Positions 47,490 to 57,139 of a stretch of DNA of 64,000 bases are shown here, piece after piece (within the stretch, counting starts at the first letter, position 1; each line of letters starts with the position of its first letter). A model generated the notes under the pieces. That model searched no databases and had not been told where the DNA came from. It was given only the letters and a program-made list of their open reading frames with translations. The DNA is from Protopterus annectens (lineage: Eukaryota > Chordata > Ceratodontiformes > Protopteridae), in NCBI RefSeq assembly GCF_019279795.1, contig NC_056740.1, positions 223,411,774 to 223,475,773 of the forward strand, written 5' to 3'. A program made the translations under genes and the position numbers.

Positions 47490-47668
47490 GAACGGCTGAC
47501 GCAATGGTGTCGGCTGCCTGTTTTATACCCCTTACGACCTAACGTCATGGAAGAAGCGACAGCATCTGACGCCGAAATACTAAAACTCTGGTATTCGGGC
47601 CGACCGAGGGCTACCTGCAGGCAGATAACCCAAGTGCGATGACTGCAACAGTGAAACACGAAGAACAT
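47490..47668 (-). promoter_or_regulatory. DIRS B 5' terminal repeat with TATA-like box
   Basis: On the minus strand, GGGGTATAAAACAGGCAGC places a TATAAAA box at 47,521-47,527, about 170 bp upstream of the first gag ATG (47,351). The equivalent place in DIRS A reads TACAAAT. A promoter in the 5' repeat is expected for DIRS elements. Its activity here is inferred from sequence only. Confidence 0.5.
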
Positions 47669-47774
47669 CAGTGCTCAATGTATGTCATGAAATAGCAGTG
47701 AGAAACAAGGCAACTTTAAAAGGTTTAAGACACTTTGCTGCCTCTCACAGACACATATTTCAAATATATGCACC

Positions 47775-47775
<1 letters not shown>

Positions 47776-47834
<59 letters not shown>

Positions 47835-47858
47835 ACACAGACACACACATATGCAAAC
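47776..47858 (+). repeat. (CA)n microsatellite
   Basis: A CA run of about 55 bp plus interrupted CA units lies 110 bp beyond the 5' end of DIRS B. Open frames across it are repeat artefacts. Confidence 0.95.
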
Positions 47859-47911
47859 GCAAGTGTGGCAGAGAGGGGTCTAACAGCTTTCAAAACATCA
47901 GAAGGACACAA

Positions 47912-48053
47912 ACTTACCTCTTCCTCACAGCAGTTTATGTCAGAGTCTGAGTGAGCTTTTGAAGCTGTAAAACACTTTCTTTTCTGTTACTAGGCTTCAC
48001 TACAAAAGCTCACTCAGTTTCTGACACAGACTGCTGTGAGGGGAAAGGTAAGT
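47912..48053. repeat. long imperfect inverted repeat (hairpin)
   Basis: Arms of about 49 bp (47,912-47,960 and 48,004-48,053) are complementary with a few mismatches around a 43-bp spacer. The outer ends read ACTTACCT on the left and AGGTAAGT on the right, and the inner ends GTGAGCTTTT and AAAAGCTCAC. There is no coding sequence. It could be a foldback or miniature transposon, or the source of a structured RNA; no target duplication was read. Confidence 0.75.
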
Positions 48054-48107
48054 GTGTTTTTGCTTTCTTCTAATATGTATTGCTTCATTGCCTTCTTCTT
48101 CTTTATA

Positions 48108-50112
48108 GGTTCATAGTTTCATAGGTGTTTACTGGGCTAATGACCAAAAGGGCTTTTTTAAGCCTAGCCATGCATCCCAAATCTCTGACAAGTTCTGATA
48201 CCCTTGATAGGTGTAAGCAAGGGCCTGGGAGATGAACCATTTACAGGTTACCCGTGTCCATTAGAGACATAGGTGCCAAACCAGGGATGAATCTCTGGTT
48301 TCCCATACAATTGTCCAAGTTGCACTTGAATTTGGTTAGGGAGGAACTCTGCTTCACATGGATGGTGAGCCTTTTCCATAGACGGGGGTAGTCTCTGGGA
48401 TACATACTTATCTTTCCAGCAGGTCCTATTCATATCACAGGCAAGGTGTAAGTTTTTAGAATGGGTAATTTTGGTGCTGTTTGTTTTGTGGATATGCAGG
48501 AGGTTCATCAGAGTGGGGTCTGAAAATGCGCTGCATGCTAGGTATAGATCTCCTCTGAAAAGCCTGTAGAAGACAGAAGACATGGATAGGGCCTTGAGGC
48601 AGTCTGCATAGGACATATTATGTATGTCCTGTATTTTTTTAGTGAGGAACCTCTGTGGACATTCTAGTTGTTGGATATGCCTGGTTAGGTACATACCAAA
48701 GGGGGCATTGTACTCAATGATAGGTCTGATGAATGCCGAATACAGTAGAACAATGACTTCCTTGAACTTAAATGCCATACCTTTCTTTATAAGTTGCGCA
48801 GTTACGCAATATAGAATGAGTTCCTCACCACTCTAGACATGGATGATCAAAGGCTAGATTACTATCTATGTGTGTCCCCAAGTACCTTACTACTGGATCA
48901 ACTCTAAGGGGTGTGTTTTCAATATGACAGTTACCAGGGATGGATGACTTTCTAAAGGATACTACTATGCATTTCTTGGCATTTAGTTTTAATCCATGGC
49001 TCTGACACCAGTTGTTTGTCTGTATCAGCCCCTTCTGGAGAACAATGACAGCTCCTGATTTGCAGTCATCTGTAAATTTAGTCAGCCAGAGATCACTGAC
49101 ATTGGCCTTAACTTCTGAGAAGTAAATGTCAAAAAGGAGCGGTCCAAGGACTGATCCCTGAGGGACTCCACTTGTGACTGGCCTCTTTGTAGAGATGGAC
49201 TCCTCAATTCTAACTTGCTGGGTCCTGTCTGTAAGCCAGTTGGCTATCCACCGGGTGACACATGGGTATGCATGTAACCTCCTGAGTTTGTCAACAATGC
49301 CGGAGTGGGGTATTGTGTCAAATGCCTTGGACAGGTCAAGATAGGCAGTGTGAATGATTTTGCCCTCATCCATTACTTTGATGACCTTCTCAAAGAAGTC
49401 CACTAGGTTGAGTAGGTATGATCTGCCCTTGACAAAACCAAAGAGAGTCTGGTTTACTATATCTCTACTGATCATCTCCAGGATAATTCTTTCCATGGCT
49501 TTACATACAAGACTAGTGAGACTTATGGATCTGTAGTTTTCGGGGTCTGTACAAGGCCCACCTGTGTACAGAGGGATGACTGTTGCCTTTCTCCATTCAT
49601 GAGGCATGAAGCCTGTTTGGAGGCTACGGCTACATAGTAATTCCAGAGGCCCTGATAGGTAATGTTTCATGCTATTTAGAAGGCTTCCTGGGATACTGTA
49701 TGGGCCTACTGATGCAGTGTTCTCGGTCTTAGAGCATTAAGGACCTGTTCCCTAGTAAAAGTAGGGGGAGTTATATTTGATGATATTTCCTGAGGGAAGA
49801 CTGAGGGAGAGAGAGGGGTAAAATTGGAGATGAATTTATCAGCCAGGAGGTTTGCTATATCTTCTGGCTTAGCATAGGTGGCTCCATTTACAATGAGCTG
49901 TGCACACAATTGTTCATTGTCTTTGAGGTTATGGACATAGCTAAAGAATGCTTTGTGGTTGTGCTTGGCCTGGGAGATCAAACTTGCCTCAAATATGGCT
50001 CTGGTAGACTTTATTTGTCCTCTGAGTTGTTTGTTTAGTTTAACGAGAGTGCGTTTCTCCTGCTGGGTGCTGTACCTCCTAATTTTTGCCATTTTGTATA
50101 TCGTGGTGTATT
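48108..50112 (-). mobile_element. CR1-like LINE, 5'-truncated (CR1 copy 4)
   Basis: TTCTTTATA flanks the copy on both sides (48,099-48,107 and 50,113-50,121), a possible 9-bp target duplication. The 3' end AGGTTCATAGTTTCATAGG lies at 48,108. Coding runs from the connector before RT (about 50,090) through RT (49,670-48,825) to the C-terminal domain (48,778-48,248). It is the least decayed RT among the CR1 copies. Confidence 0.8.
48248..50092 (-). pseudogene. CR1-like RT with a 281-residue open core
   Basis: The 281-residue frame contains VIPLYTGGPCTDPENYRSIS, FGFVKGRSYLLNLVDFFEKV, AYLDLSKAFDTIPHSGIVDK (motif A), SGVPQGSVLGPLLFDIYFSE (motif B) and a catalytic box reading FTDDCKSG, Thr for Ala but both Asp kept. 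The C-terminal 176-residue frame follows after one frame change near 48,800. Upstream, 50,092-49,706 encodes the connector in a third frame. The endonuclease is absent because of 5' truncation. Confidence 0.8.
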
Positions 50113-50960
50113 TTCTTTATACTGTGTTATAATTGTATTCTGATTTCAACCACTTAACTACGAAAAAGACCAGAGCTGTGTCTCTTGTGAGTCACACAGA
50201 AATGAATGTTTCCCTATCCTGGTGCTACTGTGTTTTTAAGCTCAACTGTCTCTCTAGCTGCCTGCCCATTATGTTAATCTGATCACATATTTCTTTCCCT
50301 CTCCCCTTTCATTGGCTATTGTTAGTAACCACAGAATTGTCATTTTGTGAAGTCACTCCCTTTCAACTATTTAAATTTAATGGCCATTGCAATGTATTCC
50401 ATAGAGCCAGCGTCTAACCCCACTCCAATCTTTCTTGCTCTTTTAACTATTTAAATTTAATGGCCATTGCAATGTATTCCATAGAGCCAGCGTCTAACCC
50501 CACTCCAATCTTTCTTGCTCTTTTAAAATTAATGGCTCTCCCCTTAGATTGCTAAAGTTTGAGTTACCACCTTCTTTCATATCTAACTGCTTAGTGCACA
50601 CTGTAGCTCTTAGGATATTAACATATATTTCCATCTTACCTTTAAAAATCTGCAACATTTAGTCTAAGACCACCAACTATTGGAGACCCCACATTCCGTT
50701 TCTCAGTAGTCATCTTGGGATTAGTGCTTCTGTTTTTCTCCTGGTAAGGAACATAGGGACATCACCAGGGAGCCTGATATATGATTAATTGACAGACAAA
50801 TCCTCTTTTCATCATTCTTAGCAAAGCTAATTCTTAGTTTCTTTTCAGTAAGTACTGCTTGTTTAGCTGCCATCTAACCTAACTTCAGAATATCTCCCTA
50901 AACACATCATCCATAAATCATTAGGTCTACTTTAATAGTTTTCCCACGGGTGTTTGGCAG
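50113..50960. other. spacer or possible CR1 5' leader, with an 80-bp tandem duplication
   Basis: Noncoding DNA between CR1 copies 4 and 5. It contains a perfect 80-bp tandem duplication, listed separately. The stretch CACCAGGGAGCCTGATATATGATTAATTGAC near 50,762 weakly resembles the CACTCCAGGGAGCTTAAGTG...TTATTGAC unit of the array at 8,880-9,820, so part of it may be CR1 5' leader. Confidence 0.4.
50365..50524 (+). repeat. perfect 80-bp tandem duplication
   Basis: 50,365-50,444 and 50,445-50,524 are identical over 80 bases, beginning AACTATTTAAATTTAATGG and ending TTTCTTGCTCTTTT. The absence of any mismatch points to a recent event in otherwise old DNA. Confidence 0.95.
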
Positions 50961-51139
50961 TGTCTTTTATAGATGCGGGTACCTTGACCTGACATTCTTC
51001 GTTTAAAAGCATTCTTGAAATTTCACCAATACCTAGTTGCACACAGCTCTGCAGTGGCAAACATTGCCCCGAGAGTTGCAAACCAGATACTCCTGACATT
51101 ACTTTTTATTCTTACAGCAACCCTCTAATCGATACAAAG

Positions 51140-52070
51140 GGCCTGCTGCCATGGATGTGAACTTTCCAACTCTATTACTAGTTTGGTGGATATGGGCATC
51201 CTGAGGCAACGTAGAAATTGCCTCATGTTTACTGACAGCCCGTTAATTTTCAAACAAACTGATATGGTATGTGAGAGATGTATTTATACAATGTCAATGG
51301 AGGCAAAGATCTTGCATAAAAGCACTCCTAATGTCAATCAGGTTGACAGTAGTACACATGCTCCACCCATCATACACAGTTCAAAGCAGACACATAGACC
51401 AACATATGCTGAGGCACTTAAATGTAACCTTCCTAAACCCCAAAGACCTCCTAGACAAAGTACACATAACAAATACCCTCAGCAACTCTGAATGCAATCT
51501 TTCAGAACAGCACCCACATCAACATGTACAGCCACATCTCACTGGGCCTCTACTTCTAAGCCCATAAGGCAAGCCACCACACAATCCAACATTCTGGTCA
51601 ATGGAGACTCCATTGTGAGACATACCGATGTCCATCTCACCAGGCTGAATAAAGAGAACGTCACAATCATTTGCTTAGCAGGGCCAGGATCCACTACATT
51701 CGCATGGACTCTTGTCACTAGACCATAAGTACCAGTATGAATCATAGTCCATGTGGCTGTAAATAAATAAATATATAAAATGACCTGACACGTACCTCCC
51801 TAGACTATATGAAGAGAGACATCATGGAACTCTCAGAATGTGTGCCCCAGGCTGGTATAAGTCTAGCATTGGAGCAGCACTTTACCTTTTCCAAGGATGA
51901 TGCCACAATACAAAGAGAAGATGACCAACATTATTAATCAGTTAGTTTCTGGTGTCATTCTAAAGGTGTTCAATATCTGTCATCATGGAAGGAGATGGTC
52001 AGCAGATCATGCCTGTTATGCCATGGATAGTCTACACCTCTCCCCATCTAGGCTTTTGAATATTAGCTAA
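51140..52070 (+). pseudogene. CR1-like ORF1 with SGNH-esterase-like domain (broken)
   Basis: An N-terminal part (51,183-51,490) is rich in polar residues without a recognised fold. From 51,590, ILVNGDSIVRHTDVHLTRLN carries the GDS block of SGNH hydrolases and is followed by VTIICLAGPGS. Near 51,945 SFWCHSKGVQYL corresponds to the later part of the domain seen in CR1 copy 1. Esterase-bearing ORF1 proteins are known in some CR1/L2 clade LINEs. Here the frame is broken. Confidence 0.6.
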
Positions 52071-52073
52071 AAA

Positions 52074-52830
52074 ATGTCCTCTCCCCATAGTGCCTTTTTT
52101 AGGCAATGCCAAACTGAAAATATTTCTGGCATAGCAAATCAAAATCAAGAAAATGTTAAGGTGTTACTGTTCAATGCCATAAGTACGAAAAAAATAATTC
52201 CAAACCTACAAGCTCTCCTCACCCTAGAGAATGCTGACGTCTATGCGGTCACTGAGACATGGTTTCTAGCCATAAAGTGCACACCGTCAATGGAAGGCTA
52301 TAATGCCTTCCACACATTTAGATTAGCTACTGAACAGACAGGGACTAGAGGTAGAAGTGCCTCAATTTACATCAAAAATAAATATACCTCAAGCCTGGTC
52401 ATACAGGACAAAGCACTTCAGGTTTTCCATGTTCAAATTACCATAAGCAAAATCTCATACCACTTCCTTGCAAGCTACAGTTCCCCCTCTATGACCCAGG
52501 AAACCCATAACATGTATTTAAACTTACTGGAAACACTCAACATCCAACCCAATACCATATTCATGGGTGACTTTACTTACCCCACTAATAACTGGGAATC
52601 ATATACAACACCAAACGTGCAAGCACAGAGATTCTGGATTTTGTAAATACAAACTCCCTGGACCAGACTGTCAATACACCAACCAGGGGTGCAAACATAC
52701 TGGATCTGGTCCTCACTAATATGGGAGAGTGCTGCAGGACCCCTAGTGTAAAGTCTTATCCGAAAAGGTCAGACCACCAAATGGTCTCCTTTGAAATAAA
52801 AATAAAACCTGCAACCCCAGCTAACTGTGA
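52074..52830 (+). pseudogene. CR1-like endonuclease domain (190-residue frame, then broken)
   Basis: The frame reads VKVLLFNAISTKKIIPNLQA, AVTETWFLAIKCTPSMEGYN (catalytic Glu), ITISKISYHFLASYSSPS and FMGDFTYPTNNWE. The GDFN block has Thr in place of Asn, which should impair activity. The NILDLVLTNM block and the SDHQMVSF final block (near 52,770) follow in another frame. Confidence 0.7.
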
Positions 52831-53439
52831 AATATTCAGAAACTACTCTAAGGTTAACTTCCAAGTATTAAGTGATAACCTGGCAAAATGTTAAGCCCTC
52901 ATAAACCCTAAGAACAGTGCTGCCTATGTGGAACTGTTCACAAAATCCCTACACAAGCATGTTAATAGCTGCACAGAGGCAGCTGTATCCACCAGCATGA
53001 AGTACAGAACTAACTCAAAAACAAGACACCATGGTGGCATCACAACATCAATAGGCTGTATAACAGAAGGAAGAAAATCATGGCAAAAACTGCAGCACCC
53101 AGCCAGATAAAAGCACTCTCATCAAAGTAAACAAACAAATCAGAGGACAAATAAAGTCTATCAAAGGCAAATATGAGGTAAATTTGGCCTCTCAGGCCAA
53201 GGGCAACTACAAGACATTCTTTAGCTATGTCCACAATCTCAAAGGCAATACAGAGTTGTGTGTAGAGCCCACTGTTAATGAAGCCACCTACACTGAGCCA
53301 GAAGATATAGCAAACCTACTGGCTGACAAATTTAGCTCCAACTTCACCCGTCTCCCCTCATCCTTCCCTTAGCAAATGCCATCAAATATCACTCTCCCTG
53401 CTATCACTACAGAACAAGATTTAATGCTCTCTCTCTAAT

Positions 53440-54913
53440 ATGAAGAACACCGCATCAGTAGACCCAAATAATATCTCAGGATGCCTTGTAAATAGCATGA
53501 AATGTGACCTATCAAGCCATCTGGAATTGCTATTTCACTGTAGCCTCCAAACAGGCCTCATACCTCACAAATGGAGAACAGCAATAGTCATCCCTCTGCA
53601 CAAAGGTGGGCCATCTACAGACCCTGGAAACTACAGTCCCATAAGTTTCACTAGTCTCGTATGCAAAGCCATGGAAAAAAATTATCATTGAAATGATCAA
53701 TAATAACACAGGAAACCTCCAGACACTGAACTAAACCCAATTTGGTTTCATTTTATACCTACTCAACCAGGAAGACTTCTTTGAGAAGTTCACTAAAACA
53801 ATGGATGAAAACAAAATGGTTTACACTGCCTACCTTGATCTGGTCAAGGCATTTGACACAATACCACACTCAGGCATTGGTGACAAATTCAAGAGGTTGG
53901 GTATAATTCCTTATGTCACCTGGTGGACAGAGAGCTAGCTCACAGACATGACCCAGGAAGATGGAATTTTAGAGTCCACCTCTACAAAGAGGTCAGTCAC
54001 AAGTGGAGTCCCTCAGCAATAGGTCCTGGGACTACTCCTTTTTGGCATTTACTTATCTGAAGTCAAGGCCAGTGTAAATGGCCTCTGGCGGATTAAATCT
54101 GCACATAATTGCAAATTAGGAACAGTCATAGAATTCCTCACTGACACTGATGTTCTCCAGGATAGCTTGTGTCAGAGCCATGGACTAAAACTAAATGCCA
54201 AGAAATGCATAATATCCTTCAGGAAGTCAACCACCCCTGGTAACTATCATATTGCCAACACACCCCTAAGAGTCAACCAAGCAGTCAGGGACTTGCAGAC
54301 ACATATAAGACCATAATCTAGACTTTGACCATCATGTGTCTACAGTAGTGAGGAAATCATTTTTTTTGTGCAAGTTATAAACAAAGGTATGGCATCAAGG
54401 TCATTGTTCCACTGTATTCAGCATTCATCAGATGTAGCATTCAGTAAAATGCCCCCTGTGGTACGTACCTAACTAAGCACATTCAACAATCGGAACAGTC
54501 ACACTAAAAGAATACATGGCATAAGAAATGAGTCCTATGCAGACAGCCTTAAAGCCCTGTTTCTGTATTCTGTTTCCTACAGGCTGTTGATGGGAGATTT
54601 ATGCCTGGCATAAAAGGCAATGTCAAAGCCCCCCACCCCCCACCCCCCATGGAACTCCTGCATCCGCAAAATAAACAACACGAGAATTACCCATTTTAAA
54701 GACTTAAACCTAGCCTATGATATAAATAGGACCTCCTGGAGAGACAGGTATTTATCTCAGAGATTACATCTTCTCTGGAACAGGATCCCCATCCATGTGA
54801 AACAGAGTTTCTCCCTAACCAAATTCAAGTGTAACTTGGACAACTGGATAGGGAACAGGAAATTCATCCTTGGTTTGGTACCTATGTCTCTAATGGATGC
54901 AAGCAGCCTGTAA
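53440..54913 (+). pseudogene. CR1-like RT and C-terminal domain (catalytic residues lost)
   Basis: VIPLHKGGPSTDPGNYSPIS lies near 53,590, a motif-A stretch (AYLDLVKAFDTIPHSGI) near 53,828 and SGVPQ-stop near 54,003. The catalytic box near 54,098 reads SAHNCKLG, so both Asp residues of the usual ADD are replaced. The C-terminal frame (54,620-54,913) contains YLSQRLHLLWNRIPIHVKQS. The product cannot be an active polymerase. Confidence 0.75.
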
Positions 54914-55147
54914 ATGGTTCATCTCCCAGGCCTCTGTTTGTAAATGTTGCATCTCCAAAGCCCATGCTTATACTTATCAAGGATAGCAGAACTTGTCAGA
55001 AATTTTGGATGCATGGCGAATCTTAAAATGGCCCTAGTGGTTGTTAGCCTAGTACACACCTATGAACCTATGAACTAGTGGTACAGGAAGCATATAAAGC
55101 TCTACATATTTTAAAGAATTATGATTGGATCTCTCCAGTCATAATCA

Positions 55148-55545
55148 TAGGTTCATAGGTTTATACTAGGCTATCTGCCCTAAGGCATTTATAAGCCTAG
55201 CCCAAATTTTTGTGGCTTACGCCACCCCTTATATGAAAAAATACTGTGCCCATTAGTTTGTTGTGCCTCTGTCCAGCAGTGACACAGAGATGATTCCCGG
55301 GGTAAACCTACGATCTCCCATCCACAGGTCAAGATTTCTCTTGAACAGAGCCAGCGAGGTGCTCTGCCTCACATGGACCGGGATTTTATTCCACAGCATA
55401 GGGAGTCTCTGAGTGATAAATCTATCCCTCCAGCACGTCCTATTTATGTCCGTGCTAAGGTTTAAGTCGCTTGCTCTAGTGGTTTTGGTGGATTTGGATT
55501 TTTTGAGGTGGCGCATGTCCATAATCGGTTTATATGTTTGAGAAA
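55148..55545 (-). mobile_element. CR1-like LINE 3' fragment (CR1 copy 6)
   Basis: The 3' tail GGTTCATAGGTTTATACTAGG lies at 55,148 and a 100-residue open frame (55,555-55,253) carries the C-terminal domain (FITQRLPMLWNKIPVHVRQS). It is strongly 5'-truncated. It lies tail to tail with CR1 copy 5, 75 bp away. Confidence 0.75.
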
Positions 55546-55609
55546 ATGATGTCAAAATTCACCGCTTGACTTTTGCTTTGCTCTATTCTCAATGTGAAAT
55601 TCTTGAACA

Positions 55610-55920
55610 CCTAAAGCTGGTTAAGATGAATATGCATCCATAAAAATATATGCAGTTTACTGGATAGCTAACTAGCCAGCTCATAGAACCCATACTGTTA
55701 AGTTCATTATTTATTTATTTATTTATTTTGCTGTAGACAGTAAAAATTCCTTCATCAGTGGTGTTCTACAGGGCTCTATCCAGGACATCCACTGTTTAGT
55801 ATACATTTCTCTGGTGTAAAAGTCAATATTAAGGGGTTAAAGCCGATAATGTTATTTGATAATCACAAAATGTGGTGGTTAGTAAATCCTATTTCTGATA
55901 CCCACATTCTCCATTCTAAG
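55610..55920 (+). mobile_element. CR1-like RT fragment
   Basis: On the plus strand the wording LTSQLIEPILLSS...TVKIPSSVVFYRAL...GVKVNIKGLKADNVI follows the CR1 RT segment between the LTDRT block and the catalytic box, with stops. An (ATTT)n run (about 55,709-55,733) interrupts it. Confidence 0.5.
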
Positions 55921-56116
55921 ATTAAGAGAGAAATTAGAGGAGAGAAAAAAATACATAAGAAAAACTGTCAAAAGCTGCAAATACAAATTTGTGTTCGTTA
56001 ATACAATAGAGTCATGAAAACATTATACAGACAAGAAACCTTGGGCTGTTTGGAAAAAGAAGTGACTGAAGAAAAAACCTACAGATTTTTGAAAGGTATA
56101 AAAAAGAAACATGGAC

Positions 56117-56640
56117 ATGGGAAAGAAAGAGAGATCTGATATGGTGCAATATTTATGAAAAAGAGAAAGCCAAACTAATGAATACAAAAAAGCAGAAGAG
56201 TTTTGGAGCGAAATACAGGCAAAGGCACCTCAGATATAGAAAATTTCACAATACAAAAAGTAAGATCACAAAGTGGGAACACAGAAAAGAAGATTAGTAA
56301 AGCAGAAGTTAAACAAATAGAATCTGAAATTATGGAATACCTGCAAAGTAAAGGATTTAGTGTAAAAAAAGTCTAACACAGATTATGCCACAGCATGATG
56401 GAACAGTGAGTCCCAAAAGTATAGAGAAACAGGTAGAGCGAGACATATCTGAAGATGAAATATGTAATGGGAAAGAAAAAGAGATTTAATATGGTGCAAT
56501 ATTTAAGCAAAGGAGACAGCAAAACTAATAAATACAAAAAGCAGTACCAAAGATATTTGAAGAGAAATACAGGCAAAGGCATCTGGAGATGGAAATTTTT
56601 ACAATACAAGAAATATGAAAACAAAGGGGGAAAGTAGGAA
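56117..56640 (+). repeat. direct duplication, second unit cut by DIRS A
   Basis: 56,117-56,290 and 56,457-56,640 share GGGAAAGAAARAGAGATYT, ATATGGTGCAATATTTA, GAGAAATACAGGCAAAGGCA-like wording and ACAATACAA. The first unit continues with GAAGTTAAACAAATAGAATC...CCACAGCATGATGG to 56,400. The same continuation reappears at 62,290-62,395, on the far side of DIRS A. The A-rich coding-like text lies near R4-like LINE sequence but was not assigned to it. Confidence 0.65.
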
Positions 56641-56642
56641 AA

Positions 56643-56844
56643 GTACAGTTTTGTACCTACCATAAATGCAGATGTTCGAAGATCCACATTGCTGCAGTCC
56701 TTACATATGGGGTAGTCCGCTGTCCTCGGTCGGCCCGAATACCAAAGTATTAGGCTGACGTCGGTCAAGGCGCTTAAGACTGACATCAGGACGTCAGGGT
56801 ACAAATGCGCATGACCGACGTCATATCCTCAGTCTTTTCTTGCC
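56643..56844. repeat. DIRS A left (3') terminal repeat
   Basis: The unique outer 42 bp (GTACAGTTTTGTACCTACCA...) are followed by the 160-bp inverted repeat containing CTCGGTCGGCCCGAATACC and GACGTCGGTCAAGGCGC. The outer part is not shared with the right end, as is usual for DIRS. Confidence 0.85.
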
Positions 56845-57006
56845 CCAGATGTCAGAAGGCCCTAAAAAGAAAGGCCAAAACCAAAAGACAGCAAAAAACA
56901 ACCAACCACCCCTGCACTAATCCTATTTACAATATTTACAATATTCACAACCCAAACCACACAACCGCCTCTAACTACAGAGGGGAAGGAGGGAGGGTAA
57001 ATTGGA

Positions 57007-57105
57007 CTGCAGCAATGTGGATCTTCGAACATCTACATTTATGGTAGGTACAAAACTGTACTATGTTCTTCATCTCACATTGCTGCAGTCCTTACATATG
57101 GGTAG
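57007..57105. repeat. DIRS A internal complementary region
   Basis: 57,007-57,060 is the reverse complement of 56,643-56,696. 57,061-57,105 is the reverse complement of the last 45 bp at the right end (GAAGAACAT at 62,129-62,136). The two halves meet at ACTGTAC|TATGTTC, the expected circle junction. Confidence 0.85.
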
Positions 57106-57139
57106 AATCCCAAAGCAGAGGTAAGGGAGGATGACAAAA

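Larger units (their letters stand above)
41946..47668 (-). mobile_element. DIRS-type retrotransposon, minus strand, near full length (DIRS B)
   Basis: Inverted terminal repeats (about 41,990-42,150 and 47,490-47,655) flank gag, RT, RNase H and recombinase in order on the minus strand. The internal complementary region lies at about 42,320-42,415. It reads CATCTACATTTATGATAAGT and then ACTATGTTCTTTGTGTTTCA, joining the reverse complements of the left and right outer ends. The right repeat contains a TATA-like box. A LINE fragment interrupts the recombinase. Frameshifts occur in gag and RT. The two repeats have diverged visibly, so it is older than DIRS A. Confidence 0.85.
50960..55075 (+). mobile_element. 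CR1-like LINE, near full length but decayed (CR1 copy 5)
   Basis: ORF1 with esterase-like blocks (51,140-52,070), endonuclease (52,074-52,830) and RT with C-terminal domain (53,440-54,913) are in order on the plus strand. It ends in the tail CCTATGAACCTATGAAC at about 55,060. The 5' boundary is uncertain. The RT catalytic Asp pair is lost and stops occur throughout. Confidence 0.8.

Noticed and set aside
41946..47668. Endogenous retrovirus or LTR retrotransposon
   Set aside because: There is no direct LTR pair, primer-binding site, protease or DDE integrase. The ends are inverted and the C-terminal enzyme is a tyrosine recombinase.
57007..57105. Independent insertion of a DIRS end
   Set aside because: The segment is the expected internal complementary region of DIRS A, containing both outer ends joined.
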